Source: Dehalococcoidia bacterium (GTDB lineage Bacteria; Chloroflexota; Dehalococcoidia; DSTF01; JALHUB01). Taken from it: 5,220 nucleotides of DNA. This document shows, in pieces, positions 5,073 through 5,220 of this stretch. Both the position numbers and the translations under genes were made by a program. Positions within the stretch are counted from its first letter, which is position 1. Each line of letters opens with the position of its first letter. The notes under the pieces were generated by a model that had not been told where the DNA came from, made no database searches, and saw only the letters and a list, made by a program, of their open reading frames with translations. The DNA lies in NCBI GenBank assembly GCA_022865685.1, contig JALHUB010000237.1, forward strand, positions 1 through 5,220. Reading direction: 5' to 3'.

Positions 5073-5220
5073 TTAGACACGAGCGAGGGGACGCTGCACC
5101 GCCTCGCTCACAACCCTGACGCGCTCCATCAGACGGTGGAAGTTGGCAAAGTTCAAGCTCTGGGCGCCGTCGGATAGGGCGCGGTCCGGGTTAGGGTGGA
5201 TCTCCACCATCAAGCCGTCC
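5073..5220 (-). CDS. aroF: 3-deoxy-7-phosphoheptulonate (DAHP) synthase, C-terminal 48 residues
   Basis: Only the last 48 codons and the TAA stop are in the window; the start lies beyond the right edge. The reading DGLMVEIHPNPDRALSDGAQ followed by SLNFANFHRLMERV is the conserved end of type I-beta DAHP synthases (AroF/AroA of the Bacillus and Thermotoga kind). In those enzymes the Glu of the VE-x-HP motif and the Asp of LSDG are metal ligands at the active site; both are present. The enzyme condenses phosphoenolpyruvate with erythrose 4-phosphate, the first step of the shikimate pathway, in the cytosol. The end is intact, finishing VQRPLARV. The piece is not covered by a long complete ORF because it is truncated. 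scpA follows after 61 bp in the same direction. Any regulatory N-terminal domain cannot be seen. Confidence 0.93.
   Translation of the reverse strand, partial: DGLMVEIHPNPDRALSDGAQSLNFANFHRLMERVRVVSEAVQRPLARV

Overview
The window is a GC-rich (clearly above 60% by eye), densely coded bacterial chromosomal segment. It holds seven protein genes, two of them cut by the window edges. Six lie on the minus strand and one on the plus strand. I see no rRNA, tRNA, CRISPR array, insertion sequence or phage gene. The organism cannot be fixed from this sequence. High GC, GTG starts, a stand-alone ScpA, a type I-beta-like DAHP synthase end and a DipZ-like thioredoxin would fit an uncultured Chloroflexota/Dehalococcoidia-like or actinobacterial lineage; this is inference only.

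Layout on the minus strand, read from right to left. The 3' end of an aroF-type DAHP synthase (shikimate pathway) is followed after 61 bp by scpA, the kleisin of the SMC-ScpAB chromosome-condensation complex. The gap holds a strong RNA hairpin around the scpA ribosome-binding region. The tail of scpA runs antisense into the tail of a plus-strand VanZ-like membrane protein, with a 92 bp convergent overlap. A divergent, palindrome-containing intergenic region then separates VanZ from a four-helix membrane protein resembling bestrophin-like/DUF4239 proteins. It has a consensus -10 box that argues for a later start than the longest ORF.

After a 227 bp gap comes a probable two-gene operon. Its first gene is a cytosolic thioredoxin-fold protein with a CVNC active site and a C-terminal domain like that of DipZ. 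Its second gene, 37 bp downstream, is a secreted lipoprotein of the PQQ-dependent glucose/sorbosone dehydrogenase fold. A 9-bp hairpin follows its stop codon, and beyond it a cupin gene begins and runs off the left edge.

Most of this is recognisable housekeeping or accessory metabolism. I found no convincing undescribed multi-gene system. The points most worth a second look are the aroF-scpA leader structure, the VanZ/ScpA tail overlap, the palindromes upstream of the DUF4239-like gene, and the pairing of a signal-less DipZ-like thioredoxin with a cysteine-containing PQQ-type lipoprotein.
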